Below are positions 8,374 through 16,592 of a stretch of 64,000 nucleotides of DNA, in pieces. The position numbers were made by a program, and so were the translations under genes. Under the pieces are notes generated by a model. The model saw only the letters and a program-made list of their open reading frames with translations. It was not told where the DNA came from and searched no databases. How positions within the stretch are numbered: position 1 is the stretch's first letter; each line of letters starts with the position of its first letter. Origin of the DNA: CAVPLM01 sp963713545 (GTDB lineage: Bacteria; Actinomycetota; Thermoleophilia; RBG-16-64-13); NCBI GenBank assembly GCA_963713545.1, contig CAVQME010000002.1:496001-560000 (forward strand), read 5' to 3'.

Positions 8374-9792
8374 CTAGTGAAACTCGAACTCGTGCCCTTC
8401 GATCATCACGTCGTCGCCCGGCTGAGCCCCTTGGGCCCGGAGTGCAGCATACACCCCAAGCCGGTCGAGTCGTTCTCCAAGATACCGGATAGCTTCTTCA
8501 TCGGTCAGATCGAACCTGCTCACGAGGCGCCGGACGGCGCGTCCCTCGACCACGAACAGATCTCCCTCCCGGCGCACGGTGAAGGTCCTCGCCGCGGCTC
8601 CCGCGGGTCGGTAGGTGACGTGGTCGCCGTCTTCCCCGGCCGTCACCACCTGCTGCAAAGCAGCGGACGCCAGCGTGGTCTCTATCGGGAACGTCTCTGA
8701 CGCACGCGCGGACAGAGCCGGTTGCCCGGCCGAGAGGTAGCGCACCAGCGGCCCGATCCAGCGGAGAAGCGGTTTGAGCCCGGCCCCGGTCGCAGCCGAG
8801 ATGGGCCAGACAAGCCGTTCGACCGGTATCTCTTCTTCTCCCAACGGGTCCGCGAAGGCCGGGTGACCCGCGCCGCGGAGACGGGCGAGCTCCGTTCGAA
8901 AGACCGCCGTGTGCTCCGCGACTTCGTCCGGAGATACGACGTCGATCTTGTTGAGGAGGACTACCTGGGGTTTCCTCCCGAGATCGAGGCCATGAGCATC
9001 CAACTCGCTCAGGATGATGCGGAATCCCTCGAGAGGATCAGACCCGTAGTAGCCGGTGAGATCCACGACGTGCAGGATCAGTTGGCATCGCTCCAGATGG
9101 GACAGGAACTCGTGGCCCAGGCCGACACCGGTGCTGGCGCCTTCTAGGAGGCCCGGGACATCGGCCAGGATGAACGAATCGCCTTCACCAGACCAGTCGA
9201 CCACTCCCAGCATGGGTTCGATCGTAGTGAACGGATAGGCCGCGACTTTTGGCTTGGCGTTGGATAGACGGCGAAGCAGAGATGACTTGCCCGCGTTGGG
9301 CAGTCCGGCCAGCCCGGCATCGGCCATGAGCTTCAGGGTGAGCCGCAACCAGAGGCTCTCGCCCTCCTCTCCCAGTTCTGCGAACTTGGGTGCCTGGCGT
9401 ATGGAGTTGGTGAAGCGCGAGTTACCGCGACCGCCGCTGCCTCCGCGAGCGACGAGGGTCTCCCGGCCGGTTTGGACAAGATCGGCGATGAGGCGATCGT
9501 CCTCCCAGACCTGAGTGCCCAGAGGCACGTGGATGAGGACCGCCTCCCCATTGGCGCCGTGCTTGCGGGCGCCCTGGCCCGCCTGACCGGCGCCGGCCTT
9601 GAAATGGATCTTGTACGTGAACTGCTGCAGGTCACGCAGCTGTGGGTCGGAGGCAAGGATGACGTCACCGCCCCGGCCGCCGTCGCCTCCGTCCGGACCG
9701 CCGCGGGGAACGTGCTTCTCTCTACGAAAAGAAACGCAGCCGTTCCCGCCGTTCCCGGCCGCCACATGGATCTTTGCCTGATCGAAGAACAT
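8374..9792 (-). CDS. obgE: GTPase Obg with C-terminal OCT domain
   Basis: Obg is an essential GTPase that acts in 50S ribosome maturation and stress signalling. The glycine-rich Obg fold occupies residues 1-155 (GGPDGGDGGRGGDV, LVARGGSGGRGN), the G domain follows with the P-loop GLPNAGKSS, the DVPG G3 motif and NKID, and an OCT domain closes the protein and ends HEFEFH. Length is 472 residues; the OCT domain is found mainly in Gram-positive lineages. ATG at 9792. It sits directly after rplU-rpmA, the usual ribosomal context for Obg. Confidence 0.97.
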   Translation of the reverse strand: MFFDQAKIHVAAGNGGNGCVSFRREKHVPRGGPDGGDGGRGGDVILASDPQLRDLQQFTYKIHFKAGAGQAGQGARKHGANGEAVLIHVPLGTQVWEDDRLIADLVQTGRETLVARGGSGGRGNSRFTNSIRQAPKFAELGEEGESLWLRLTLKLMADAGLAGLPNAGKSSLLRRLSNAKPKVAAYPFTTIEPMLGVVDWSGEGDSFILADVPGLLEGASTGVGLGHEFLSHLERCQLILHVVDLTGYYGSDPLEGFRIILSELDAHGLDLGRKPQVVLLNKIDVVSPDEVAEHTAVFRTELARLRGAGHPAFADPLGEEEIPVERLVWPISAATGAGLKPLLRWIGPLVRYLSAGQPALSARASETFPIETTLASAALQQVVTAGEDGDHVTYRPAGAAARTFTVRREGDLFVVEGRAVRRLVSRFDLTDEEAIRYLGERLDRLGVYAALRAQGAQPGDDVMIEGHEFEFH

Positions 9793-9840
9793 GGACGGCC
9801 CCGGAAAGAGGCGAGCCCGGTCGCGTGCGAGCGCGGACCG

Positions 9841-10092
9841 CTACTCGGCGACGATGCTTATGACGCGACCCACTCTGCCTTTGGTGAAGACCACCCGGCC
9901 TGGGGCTTTCGCAAAAAGGGTGTCGTCCGAGCCGATGCCTACATTGAGCCCCGGACGGAAACGCGTGCCCCGCTGCCGCACCAGGATGGCACCGGCCTTG
10001 ACCTGCTCGCCGGCGAACGCTTTCACGCCCAGACGCTGGGCGTTGGAATCACGGCCGTTCCTGGAACTGCCGCCGCCTTTTTTGTGAGCCAT
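9841..10092 (-). CDS. rpmA: 50S ribosomal protein L27
   Basis: L27 reaches the peptidyl-transferase centre with its N-terminal tail. The protein begins MAHKKGGGSSRNGRDS, as in most bacteria whose L27 needs no N-terminal processing, and continues with QRLGVKAFAG and the RQRGTRFRPG motif. It has 83 residues, normal for the family. The ATG at 10092 was chosen over an upstream in-frame start because it matches the conserved N-terminus. It follows rplU by 14 bases. Confidence 0.97.
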   Translation of the reverse strand: MAHKKGGGSSRNGRDSNAQRLGVKAFAGEQVKAGAILVRQRGTRFRPGLNVGIGSDDTLFAKAPGRVVFTKGRVGRVISIVAE

Positions 10093-10106
10093 CTCTCGTT
10101 TCCTTC

Positions 10107-10409
10107 CTAGGCGATCTTCTGCACCTCGAGACGAGTGAGCCCAGAACGGAAGCCGGTCTTCTTGCGCCAACCCCGCTTGGGCTTGAATCTCGAGATGGTG
10201 ATCTTGGGTCCACGGAAATGCTCGACGACCCGGGCAGTGACCTTAGCCTCTTTGCCCTCCCCGGCCAGCCTGACCTTGGAGCCGTCGGCCACCAGCAGCG
10301 AGGGGAACTCTAGCGTGGTGCCTTCGGCGGCGCCGAGCCGGTCGACCACGACTTCTCGTCCCTCTTCTACACGGTATTGCTTACCGCCGATCTCGACGAT
10401 AGCGAACAT
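10107..10409 (-). CDS. rplU: 50S ribosomal protein L21
   Basis: L21 binds 23S rRNA domain II. The family start MFAIVEIGGKQYRV is clear, and the C-terminal FKPKRGWRKKTGFR segment is the usual RNA-binding tail. The protein has 100 residues. ATG at 10409 is preferred over GTG at 10418, because AGGTG lies at a good distance from the ATG and the conserved N-terminus begins there. It is the first gene of rplU-rpmA-obgE and a -10-like box lies 64 bases upstream. Confidence 0.97.
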   Translation of the reverse strand: MFAIVEIGGKQYRVEEGREVVVDRLGAAEGTTLEFPSLLVADGSKVRLAGEGKEAKVTARVVEHFRGPKITISRFKPKRGWRKKTGFRSGLTRLEVQKIA

Positions 10410-10472
10410 CTGAAGCACCTCGCGTTCTCACAACTTCATGCACGGGCCGCGCGGCGCGGCCGCGAGCAAGGC

Positions 10473-10478
10473 AGTATA
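10473..10478 (-). promoter_or_regulatory. Candidate -10 box for rplU-rpmA-obgE
   Basis: The minus strand reads TATACT in the 92-base gap between the RNase G stop and rplU, which would place a start point near 10466. No good -35 box is seen at 16-18 bases. Between this box and rplU the leader contains a GC-rich hairpin, GGCCGCG-CCG-CGCGGCC, with no U-run. Confidence 0.35.
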
Positions 10479-10501
10479 GCAAGCCTACCGGCGGGAGACC
10501 A

Positions 10502-11947
10502 CTAGTCCGGCCTTATCGTGAGATAGTCGAGCGGAACGGTGTCGTCGGCGACCTCTATCAGGAACCGATGGCCCGTCAGAGATTCGAGCTTGCGTATGCG
10601 CGGGCTCCGCCCGCTGAGCAGCAGCGCGGCTAGCCGCGGGTGCACTTCCACCCGCAACCCTTCCAGAGTCGCCGACAGCGCCAGATTCCGCAAGCGTCGC
10701 TCCACCTCGATGAGCGCGGATTCCTCGGAGAGCACTCTCCCTTCGCCGTCGCAGACCGGACAGGCGGTGGTCATGACATCCAGCAGCCCCCGGGTGACGT
10801 TCTGCCGGGTCATCTCCACCAGGCCCAGGGGCGAGATCTCAACCACATAGGTCTTGGTGCGGTCCTGGGCGAACTCAGCCTCGAGCGTAGCAAGCACGGC
10901 CTCTCTGTTGGCTCGGGCGGTCATATCGATGAAATCTATGACGATGATGCCGCCGATGTCCCTCAGCCGCAGCTGGCGGACGATCTCTCTGCAGGCTTCC
11001 AGATTGGTCTTGAGTGTGGTCTCCTCCAGGAACCGCCGGCCCACGTAGCGGCCGGTGTTCACGTCGATCACGGTCATCGCCTCGGTGTGATCGATGACGA
11101 TGTATCCGCCGGAGGGCAGCTCGACCCGCCGGGTCAGCGCCTTCTGCGCCTCTCTCTCGATGCCGAACCGCTCGAAGAGGGACGGAGGCTCATGATAGAG
11201 CTCTACCCGCTCTGCCAGCTCGGGGGCGGCTGTTCGCAGGTAATTCACCAGGCGGCGCCTGAGCTTCTCGTCGTCCACCAGGACGCTCCCGAACTCGGGG
11301 CCGAGGAGGTCGCGCACGGCGCGCATGGCCACCTCTACCTCGGTGTATACGAGAGACGGGGCTCGAGACTCGGTTGCGCGGCGCTCCACCCCATCCCAGA
11401 CCCGCTGCAAGAAGCGCAGATCGCGGGCGATGGACTCCTGCTCGGCGCCCTCAGCCGCGGTGCGGACGATCAACCCTCCTCGCTCCGGCTTCAGCTCCCG
11501 GCATATCTCGCGTAGACGGTCCCGCTCCTGATCGTCCAGCCGGCGAGAGACCCCGGAGGCGGTGCCCAGAGGGAAGTACACGACGTAGCGGCCCGCGAAG
11601 CTCAATTGCGTGGTCAGACGGGGACCTTTGCCCCCCATCGCATCACGGGTCACTTGGACCAGCAGCTCCTTGCCCCCCCTCAGCAGGTTGGTGATCTTGC
11701 GGGTCTGCCCGGACACGCCCTCGGGCGAGGACACTTCGTCCACATAAAGAAACCCGTTGCGCTCCAGACCGATGTCGACAAAGGCAGCGTCCATCCCGGC
11801 GAGCACGTTCTCCACCCGCCCCTTGTAGATGTTGCCCACCAGCGAGAGACGGCCTGGACGTTCGAGGTAGAGCTCGGCCAACCGCCCCTCCTCGAGCAGG
11901 GCCACGCGAGTCTCCAGGCTGTCACGCGAGATGAGAAGCTGCTTCAT
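10502..11947 (-). CDS. rng: Ribonuclease E/G family endoribonuclease
   Basis: Members cleave single-stranded RNA in rRNA and mRNA maturation. The S1-like N-terminal domain contains NIYKGRVENVLAGMDAAFVD. The catalytic metal-binding aspartates lie in VIDVNTGR and IIVIDFIDM, and the zinc-link CPVCDGEGR follows. At 481 residues there is no long C-terminal scaffold, so it is of the RNase G size class. ATG at 11947 overlaps the upstream radical-SAM stop as ATGA. This pairing with the TIGR03960-type gene and rplU is common in Gram-positive and related genomes. Confidence 0.94.
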   Translation of the reverse strand: MKQLLISRDSLETRVALLEEGRLAELYLERPGRLSLVGNIYKGRVENVLAGMDAAFVDIGLERNGFLYVDEVSSPEGVSGQTRKITNLLRGGKELLVQVTRDAMGGKGPRLTTQLSFAGRYVVYFPLGTASGVSRRLDDQERDRLREICRELKPERGGLIVRTAAEGAEQESIARDLRFLQRVWDGVERRATESRAPSLVYTEVEVAMRAVRDLLGPEFGSVLVDDEKLRRRLVNYLRTAAPELAERVELYHEPPSLFERFGIEREAQKALTRRVELPSGGYIVIDHTEAMTVIDVNTGRYVGRRFLEETTLKTNLEACREIVRQLRLRDIGGIIVIDFIDMTARANREAVLATLEAEFAQDRTKTYVVEISPLGLVEMTRQNVTRGLLDVMTTACPVCDGEGRVLSEESALIEVERRLRNLALSATLEGLRVEVHPRLAALLLSGRSPRIRKLESLTGHRFLIEVADDTVPLDYLTIRPD

Positions 11948-14499
11948 GCCAGCTCGATCTCCGTTCGGGTGATGTGCACTATTTCGAGCTCCAGGCCGGT
12001 CAGGACGCTCATCGCTTGGACGACCCGTTCCGGGCGGGCGGTGCCGGAAGGAGTCACCGCTGCCCTGAAGACCAGGGTATGCACCCCTTCCTTTCCCGGC
12101 TCCACCCGCAGGCGGTCCACATAGGCTTTGACGTCTACCTCCCGGACCCTTCCCTCGCGCGTTTCTTCCACTTTCAGCGCGGAGGCCGCAGCGAACCGCG
12201 CCGCCGCCTTGACCAGCGGCGCGCTCTCACCGGGCAGAGCGGTCGCGCCTGTCTCTGGGGGCGGCGAGCGCACCTCCACCTCATACGTGGCCCCGACCAC
12301 CCGGGCAGCGAGCGATCGTGGTCCATCGTACGGAGCAAGCGAGAGCACCCGCACGTGTGCGGGTAGCGCGGTGCATAGTCGCTCCAAGAAGAGCGGTGGC
12401 GGCTCCTCCGCCAGTTCGAACTCGCAGAGCTCCTGCAGGCCGTCCACTCCCACGGCCAGCGGAAGGGCCAAGCTGAGCAGAGGCTTGGGCCTCAGGCCCT
12501 CGGAGAGGGCCAACCGCCCCCCGGCCCTGCGCGCCGCCCGCCTGAATATCTCGACCCGATCCAGATGACCAACGAACCGGCCCTTCCCCGTCACCGAGAA
12601 GGTGAGCACATACCGCAGTCGTGGCCTCTCGACCGACGGACCGCCCGATGGCGTTCCCAACCGCATAACGGAGATCCGGTCCGGCTGCGGCGCGACCACC
12701 GGCCTGGGGAACGTCGCAGCGAGATCGTTCGCCGGCGGTGTCGGGCACGCCCCGCACGCCGTGCAGCCCTCCCACCGGCAGTCGCCCGTGGTCGCGCCGG
12801 ACAGGGCTCGTTCCCACTCGCTCCAAAGGAAGCTCCGATCCACGACGCCTTCTATCACGTCCCAGGGTAAGGACGCATCCGGCGGGATCGGGTTCGTAGC
12901 CAGGCGCTCGGCCGAAGTGCCGGCCGCCGCCAGCGCTTCGGTCCAGGCGTCGCCGCGAAACTGCTCAGTCCAGGAGTCGAAGCGAGCTCCACGCCTCCAG
13001 GCCTCCTCTATCGCCCCGCCCATCTCCTCCCCGCCCCGGGCGAGAGCGGCCTCCAGATAGCTCTTGTCCACCCCGTGGAGAGTGAGCTTTACCCCCGGTT
13101 TCCTCAGCCGCGAACGCAGGAGATCCTGCCGCCGGATCAGGGTGTCGCGGTCCGCCATGGCAGCCCACTGAAAGGGGGTGAAGGGCTTGGGAACGAAGTT
13201 GTTGACGCTCACATTGAGCTGCAGTCTCCCCGCCCGGGCGCCCAGCACGCGCCGGCCCAGTTCCCGCACGCGCAGGCAGAGATCGGCGATGGCGACGACA
13301 TCTTCGTCCGTCTCCAGGGGCAGCCCTATCATGAAATAGAGCTTGAGCGTGGTCCGCCCCGACCGCAGGGCCTCCTCAGCTGCAGCCAGGACATCCGCTT
13401 CGGTCACGTTCTTGTTGATGACATCCCACATGCGCCGACTGCCCGCCTCCGGCGCCAGCGTCAGCGAGGGTCCCGTGGGAGACGCCAGATGCGCGAGCCT
13501 GACCGCGGCGCTGTCCACCCGCAGCGAGGGCAGCGACACCCTGACTTCGGGATGCGATCGCGCCGCCTCGGTCAACAGGGCGGAGAGGCACGTGTAGTCC
13601 GTCGTCGAGAGCGAGGCCAGTGCCAGCTCCTGCTGGCCGCCGCTCGCCAGCTGGGCGGCGGCCATGGTCATGATCTCAGCCGGCGCCCGTTCCCGCACCG
13701 GCCTGTACCACATGCCCGCCTGGCAGAAGCGGCAGCCTCGCGTGCAACCCCGCATGACCTCCACCCAGGCCCGGTCGTGGATCCCGGCCGTCAGAGGCAC
13801 GAGGCACGACCCCGGGTAGGGGGCGCCTTCCAGCCTGGGCAGCGCTCTCCGGTCGACGCTCGTGCTGAGGCCGGGCACGTACACTCCATCGATCAGCGCG
13901 AGCCGACGCTTCGCTTCGGCTCGCGCCCCGCCGCGGTCCTTGTTCTCGATGAGGACTCGCAGGATCTCGGGGAAGAGCACCTCGCCGTCTCCGACAGCCA
14001 CGGCGTCCAGGAACCTGCTTAGCGGCAGGAAATCGGCTACAGCGGGCCCGCCCACAAGCACGATAGGGTGCTGGTCCGACCTTTCGTCGGCGTGCAGAGG
14101 GATGCCGGCCAGGTCGAGCAGCTCGAGCACGTTGGTGTAGTTGAACTCGTGCTGCAGCGTCAGTCCGAGCAGGTCAGCCACGATCACCGGGCTCCAGGTC
14201 TCGAGCGAGAGGAGCGGGACTCCCTCGCGCTTCATCTCAGAGATGGCGTCCGTCCAGGGGAGGTAGGTGCGCTCGACGGCTACCCCTTCGGTCTGTAGGG
14301 CGAGGTGATAGAGGATCTGCAGAGCCTGATTCGAGATGCCGATCTCATAGGTGTCGGGGAAGCCCAGTACCACGCGCAGCTCCCCTGCCCGTCCTGTGAA
14401 GCCGGGACCGGCTCCGAATTCTTCTCCTATCAGTCGAGCGGGCTGGCGGATACGGTAGAGGATTCCCTCGAAGCGAGACTGGACCTCCGTCTCGCTCAA
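11944..14499 (-). CDS. Radical SAM protein (TIGR03960-type) fused to a DUF2344 domain
   Basis: The N-terminal 600 residues form a B12-binding-like and radical SAM region; the cluster-binding motif is CTRGCRFC in EVMRGCTRGCRFCQAGMWYRP. A Cys-rich stretch (WEGCTACGACP) precedes a C-terminal DUF2344/TIGR03936 domain that starts RYVLTFSVTGKGRFVGHLD. The protein's biochemical role is not established; the conserved link to RNase G and L21 suggests RNA or ribosome modification. TTG at 14499 overlaps the upstream stop as TTGA and is the only standard start that keeps the conserved QPARLIGEEF segment, giving about 851 residues. Confidence 0.88.
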   Translation of the reverse strand: MSETEVQSRFEGILYRIRQPARLIGEEFGAGPGFTGRAGELRVVLGFPDTYEIGISNQALQILYHLALQTEGVAVERTYLPWTDAISEMKREGVPLLSLETWSPVIVADLLGLTLQHEFNYTNVLELLDLAGIPLHADERSDQHPIVLVGGPAVADFLPLSRFLDAVAVGDGEVLFPEILRVLIENKDRGGARAEAKRRLALIDGVYVPGLSTSVDRRALPRLEGAPYPGSCLVPLTAGIHDRAWVEVMRGCTRGCRFCQAGMWYRPVRERAPAEIMTMAAAQLASGGQQELALASLSTTDYTCLSALLTEAARSHPEVRVSLPSLRVDSAAVRLAHLASPTGPSLTLAPEAGSRRMWDVINKNVTEADVLAAAEEALRSGRTTLKLYFMIGLPLETDEDVVAIADLCLRVRELGRRVLGARAGRLQLNVSVNNFVPKPFTPFQWAAMADRDTLIRRQDLLRSRLRKPGVKLTLHGVDKSYLEAALARGGEEMGGAIEEAWRRGARFDSWTEQFRGDAWTEALAAAGTSAERLATNPIPPDASLPWDVIEGVVDRSFLWSEWERALSGATTGDCRWEGCTACGACPTPPANDLAATFPRPVVAPQPDRISVMRLGTPSGGPSVERPRLRYVLTFSVTGKGRFVGHLDRVEIFRRAARRAGGRLALSEGLRPKPLLSLALPLAVGVDGLQELCEFELAEEPPPLFLERLCTALPAHVRVLSLAPYDGPRSLAARVVGATYEVEVRSPPPETGATALPGESAPLVKAAARFAAASALKVEETREGRVREVDVKAYVDRLRVEPGKEGVHTLVFRAAVTPSGTARPERVVQAMSVLTGLELEIVHITRTEIELA

Positions 14500-15347
14500 C
14501 TCCTGAGAGAACGTACCAGATCTACCACGCGGCTGGTGGCGGCAGGGGCGCCCTTCTCGAAGTAGCGGACCGCACCCAGACCCAGCGCCATGGTCGCCCC
14601 GTACCCGATCAGAGGCTTGAGGAGGAAGCCGGTGCCCGGAAGCAGCCGAAGGAGCGTGCGGGATAAGGACCGGAGCCCGAAGCCTACGCCCACGACCGCC
14701 ACCAGTTCCACCGCTCTGTCGAGATCGATCTTCTCCCCATGGATGCCGGCGACCGACAGGACCATCTTGATCTGGTTGAGGGTCATGGCCGGCATATCGG
14801 CGCCCGGGATGAAGAACGCCAGACCGATAAGGGCGTTCTGCCCGGCGGTCCTGTTGATCACCTTTTGGGCGGTGGCGGTCCTGATCGCGGGATACCGCCG
14901 GGCGAGAGCCACCGAGCTCTTGCCTGAGGCCGTTGCGCACGCCGCGAACACCCGACGCCAGCCGGCGTTCGTGTCGGAGAAGGGTACCCTCGTCACGCCT
15001 AGGGCCGGATGGGTCGCCCTGCTCGTAGCCTGGATGCCGTCCTCGACCGCGATGATCGCCCCGCCCTTGGGCGCAGACCGTTCGATCGCGTCCATGGCCT
15101 CGGCCTCAGCCGAGGCGGAAACCAGCACTACCAGGACTTCCCCGGGAGCCAGCATGAGCCCGGGCAGCTCGGCCAAGGGCCCGACCCACGTGGCCGGCAC
15201 CGTGCCCCCGCTCGAGAAGCGGTGCTGGGCGAGCTCCACCAGACGGCCGTCCCCAGCTAGGACTATGCCTGCCGACTGCTCCGTCCTGCTAGACGCCTCT
15301 CTCCAGGCCTCAATGGTCTTCGACAAGTTTAGCGGTAACTTGGCCAC
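14496..15347 (-). CDS. DUF697 (YcjF-like) membrane protein
   Basis: This 283-residue protein has an N-terminal region of about 150 residues with no motif I recognise and a C-terminal DUF697-type half. That half contains the signature NALIGLAFFIPGADMPAMTLNQIKM and hydrophobic stretches VELVAVVGVGFGL and KPLIGYGATMALGLGAV. DUF697 domains often accompany GTPases, but no GTP-binding motif is present here. GTG at 15347 follows GGAGGG by about 6 bases. It links the cell-shape operon to the radical-SAM gene. Function unknown. Confidence 0.75.
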   Translation of the reverse strand: MAKLPLNLSKTIEAWREASSRTEQSAGIVLAGDGRLVELAQHRFSSGGTVPATWVGPLAELPGLMLAPGEVLVVLVSASAEAEAMDAIERSAPKGGAIIAVEDGIQATSRATHPALGVTRVPFSDTNAGWRRVFAACATASGKSSVALARRYPAIRTATAQKVINRTAGQNALIGLAFFIPGADMPAMTLNQIKMVLSVAGIHGEKIDLDRAVELVAVVGVGFGLRSLSRTLLRLLPGTGFLLKPLIGYGATMALGLGAVRYFEKGAPAATSRVVDLVRSLRS

Positions 15348-15381
15348 GTGCGCCCTCCCGATCCCTCTCGAGTCAAGGTCC

Positions 15382-16581
15382 CTACTTGTTCGAGCCGGCC
15401 ACCGAGTGGACGTGCACGCTCTCGAGTATGCCGACAGCCATTAAGAATACTACCAGGGAGCTGCTGCCGAAACTGACTAGAGGTAGCGGTATCCCCGTCA
15501 CCGGCATGATCCCAATGGTCATGCCCACGTTGACGAAGACCTGAAAGACGAACACGGCCGCCACGCCGGCGGCGATCAGGGTGCCGTACAGGTGGCGGGA
15601 CATGCGGGCAATGCGGAACGCCCGCCAAATGATCACGGCGAACAACCCGATGAGCAGCATCGCCCCCATGAAGCCCAGCTCCTCTCCGACGACCGAGAAG
15701 ATGAAGTCGGTGTGATGGGCCGGCAGGAAGTTCAGATGCGTCTGGGTGCCCTCCAAGTAGCCTTTGCCGGTGAACATGCCGCTACCTATGGCTATCTTGC
15801 TCTGGGTCAGCTGATAGCCCAGGTTGGTGGGATCGCTGTCCGGATTGAGGAACGTCGTGAGCCTCTGCATCTGATATTCCTTGAGAAGACTGACACCAAA
15901 GGCGCTGGGCAGGATCCTAAGGACGAACACAGTGGCGACGACTCCCACTCCGGCTAGCAATCCCAGATGCGGCAGCCGGATGCCCCAGACGATCAACATG
16001 ACCATGAGGATGGCGAGGAACACCAGGGCCGTCCCTAGATCCGGCTGCAGGTACACGAGTGCGCACGGGACGAGCATGTACACCGCGCACAAGATCACGA
16101 AGCGCAGGCGTCCCCGAAGCTCGACCCCTTCAGCCAGCACGGCCCCGAGGGATAGGATCAGCAAGAGCTTGGCCAGCTCCGACGTCTGCAGCCTGAGGAA
16201 GGGCAACTCGAGCCAGCGGTTGGCTCCGACCGTCTCGCCCCCGCTGCCGATGATGAGAGTCAGGGCGAGCAGCACCAGAGTGAGCCCGTAGAGATAGGTC
16301 CTCCAGCGGGCGATGGACTGGTAGTTCACTACGCTGAGGATGATCATGAAGACGAAGCCCAGCACCAGCCCTATGCCCTGCGAGCGGACGTAGTAGTACG
16401 GGCTGGAGATGTTAGAGTCGCCGTGAGTGGCCGAATAGATCATGAACAGGCCGAAGACGGCAACTGCCAGAGCGGCTGCCATCAATACGTAGTCCAGACT
16501 GCGGAGATAGGTGCCTAGGGAGAAGCCCAAAGGTTGGCGGCGTTCTCGACCGGTCTGCAGCACGCTGGTGGGTTGGTTCAT
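15382..16581 (-). CDS. rodA: Rod-shape SEDS glycosyltransferase RodA
   Basis: RodA polymerises lipid II glycan strands during cell elongation, working with a class B PBP. About ten membrane segments can be counted over 399 residues. SEDS motifs are present: GANRWLELPFLRLQTSELAK in the middle, DLGTALVF, and the C-terminal TGIPLPLVSFGSSSL. It lies directly after mrdA in a complete elongasome cluster. ATG at 16581. Confidence 0.96.
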   Translation of the reverse strand: MNQPTSVLQTGRERRQPLGFSLGTYLRSLDYVLMAAALAVAVFGLFMIYSATHGDSNISSPYYYVRSQGIGLVLGFVFMIILSVVNYQSIARWRTYLYGLTLVLLALTLIIGSGGETVGANRWLELPFLRLQTSELAKLLLILSLGAVLAEGVELRGRLRFVILCAVYMLVPCALVYLQPDLGTALVFLAILMVMLIVWGIRLPHLGLLAGVGVVATVFVLRILPSAFGVSLLKEYQMQRLTTFLNPDSDPTNLGYQLTQSKIAIGSGMFTGKGYLEGTQTHLNFLPAHHTDFIFSVVGEELGFMGAMLLIGLFAVIIWRAFRIARMSRHLYGTLIAAGVAAVFVFQVFVNVGMTIGIMPVTGIPLPLVSFGSSSLVVFLMAVGILESVHVHSVAGSNK

Positions 16582-16592
16582 CGGTCCGTCCC